Shown piece after piece: positions 62,307 to 64,000 of a DNA stretch of 64,000 bases. Within the stretch, counting starts at the first letter, position 1, and every line of letters begins with the position of its first letter. The DNA is taken from assembly GCA_030533445.1 (NCBI GenBank), contig CM060065.1, forward strand, positions 52,114,964 through 52,178,963, read 5' to 3'. This DNA is from Cyprinodon diabolis. Its lineage: Eukaryota; Chordata; Actinopteri; Cyprinodontiformes; Cyprinodontidae. The notes under the pieces are model-generated. The model was not told the origin of the DNA. It did no database searches and saw only the letters and a list, made by a program, of their open reading frames with translations. A program made the translations under genes and the position numbers.

Positions 62307-64000
62307 CTGAAACACAAGAAGAAGAGAAACAGGAAGTGAGGTCAAAGTCAGGTGAGTTTAAATGAGTCCATAGTGTAACTTTAACACCGAGTTCAGGTTT
62401 AATCTCCCTTTTGGTAACGAGGAGCATCAGAGAGTCATCAGCATACAGACAGAACATCAGCTGCCTTTTAGCTGAACTTCTCTCCAACTTCATGTGAATA
62501 AACTGCAAACCGTTAAAGTTCTGCAAACGGCCGGTCCAGGAACCGACCAGAACCAGAACCACATCAGGTCTTAACAGGTTAAATCTGGATGAAAAAAGCT
62601 GTTCTATAAACGGATTCTGAATGTTTTAGGAAGGATTCCGACCCGATGTCGTCTGGATGAGCTCTCAGCAGAACCAGGTTTAACTGGATCCACGTCTGCT
62701 GGCCCAGTTCACTGGTGCTGGTTGATTGGAGGCTCTGGTATTAATCCTGCAGCAAAAAGGATGTTGGTTCAGTTTATTTGGATCTCCTCCAAACATCCCA
62801 GCCACCGATTGGCAGCAGCCATCCAGGCTTCATATGAGCTGCAGAGCAGGCGTCGACACGCTGAAGAATGAGCCCCTTACGAAACCTTTTCAGAACCTTC
62901 CTGCAGCAGAACCCCAGTCACCCGACAGGCATGGACACACAGCATCCTGCATCCTGGTTTAGATCTACTAGATCTAAACCCAGCAAGGCTGCAGAATGAC
63001 CTGCAGCAGCAGAGGAAACACACTGCAACTTCTGACATCATCCCCGCAGAGACGTTCACATGCAGCTCTGAGCCAAGATGGCCGCCAGCCAGCACCAGTT
63101 TCCGCCGCAACAGATGAAGCCTGGAGGAGGATTATAAAGCGCTATAAGTGTTTAATGATGGCAGCTGACTGCTCTGTCCCTGTCTGAAGGTCAGAGGACT
63201 CCAGTTACTGCAGCCAAACAAACCAGTCAGACCAGCATGGAGACCAGAGAGAAAGCAGCAGATTAAAGGATTAAATAGCTCTCCACATGTTCACGAAACA
63301 AAACACTAAAATCTACTTTAGGGTTTAGGCTGCAGTGAGCAGATTCATGTAGAGAAAACTGATATCTGGGGTTTTTCAGATTAAGCAGTCCACAGGTGAG
63401 AACCTTCCTGGTCTTCAGGTAGTTAGCGCCAATGACCCCCCCGTTCCTGGTTGCAGTTTGCATGAAACGCTGCAGCAGAAAATGTGCAGGGTCATACTGC
63501 AGCTGCAGGAATGCAGGAGAACGGGACAGAGACGTGGCTCCACTCCCTCAGCAGATTGGAATCAGTCTGTCTAAAGGCTGCCGTTATGAAACAGCAGAAG
63601 CATGTCGAGATCTGCGAGCTTCTGGCAAAACAAAGAGGCTCATTAACAGCTTTTATCAAGAGCATCATCCGGAATGGGCCTGAGGAACCAATCGAGATCC
63701 GTCCTGCAAGACAAATGGCGCTCTAAAGAGTCATCATCCTAAAGATGGATGGAATATGGAAGCAGAGAAGGATGTTTGTCCTGAACACACAGGAAGTGAG
63801 GCTGATAAACACAGAGTGGTATTTCCTGTTAGTGAGTTAGCAGCCGAGCTGCAGAGTGAAGAAGAATGGAACCGAGGACGTTATTTAGACCAGAAACTGT
63901 AACAATAGAGGAGAGAAGAAGGATTCATTCAGAGGAGCCCGGACCCTTCATCCGGTCTGCAGCAAACACCATCAGAGCTGCAGATCAGTTACTCTGCTGA
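62307..64000 (-). other. fhod1 upstream intron, no exon found
   Basis: The FHOD N-terminal exons (GTPase-binding-like domain, ending in a TLILRTQLSVRV-type motif) were looked for on the minus strand and not found, so they lie beyond 64000. A short plus-strand frame at 63484-63726 has no recognisable family. Confidence 0.5.

Noticed and set aside
63484..63726. 80-codon frame with KHVEICELLAKQRGSL
   Set aside because: Looks partly protein-like but matches no FHOD exon, is on the opposite strand to the gene and has no family I recognise.

Overview
The window is nuclear DNA from a ray-finned fish, probably a percomorph teleost. Evidence: spliced vertebrate genes with GT/AG introns, Rex3-type RTE ends, tRNA-derived SINEs, Tc1 and hAT elements and Ty3/gypsy-like solo LTRs of fish type. 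I cannot resolve the species. There is no prokaryotic, plasmid or phage content.

Two host genes are present, both on the minus strand. (1) slc9a5 (Na+/H+ exchanger NHE5) lies at the left: exon 1 at 11322-11589 and exon 2 at 1-249, the latter running off the window edge. Between them is an 11 kb intron filled with transposons. A TATA-like box and two perfect CRE sites lie upstream of exon 1. (2) fhod1 (a diaphanous-related FHOD formin) covers 19981-62306. I traced 25 exons through matching splice sites and phases. They encode most of the FH3/armadillo region, an alternative-looking linker, the FH1 polyproline region, the whole FH2 domain and the C-terminal autoregulatory (DAD) tail with its stop codon. 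The first exons (N-terminal GTPase-binding-like domain) lie beyond the right edge. SLC9A5 and FHOD1 are also neighbours in mammals, which supports both names; here they are head-to-tail rather than divergent.

The rest is mostly mobile and tandem DNA. Left to right: hAT MITE (568-1168); solo LTR (1844-2664); Tc1 inside a hAT MITE inside an older repeat (5369-7623); fold-back element (7804-8078); LINE tail (8520-8775); clean hAT MITE (9054-9728); solo LTR (12301-13052); a 26-bp-stem hairpin (13249-13311); SINE and LINE tails (17.7-18.9 kb). Inside fhod1 introns: a 19-bp minisatellite (21.8-23.4 kb), a hAT with a zinc-finger remnant (25.1-26.2 kb), an inverted pair of TTF-type hAT fragments (27.5-30.3 kb), a 30-bp array of 16 identical units (31.65-32.13 kb), a THAP-type transposon remnant (32.8-33.7 kb), a four-level nest with a decayed I-clade LINE at its core (34.95-42.56 kb), a Rex3-like end followed by a 2 kb GATG array (44.8-47.2 kb), a hAT relic (48.8-49.8 kb), further minisatellites (50.0-50.7, 54.3-54.6 and 56.9-57.5 kb), an EN-domain LINE fragment (55.7-56.4 kb), a second intact Tc1 (58.1-59.3 kb) and another hAT MITE (61.0-61.7 kb).

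The most notable features are two full-length Tc1 copies with intact DD34E transposases that are identical from the likely start codon, the nested hAT MITE family with exact 8-bp target duplications and an internal perfect hairpin, and the unusual density of unrelated minisatellites in one gene. I found no new multi-gene system; the window is two ordinary genes embedded in dense nested repeats.
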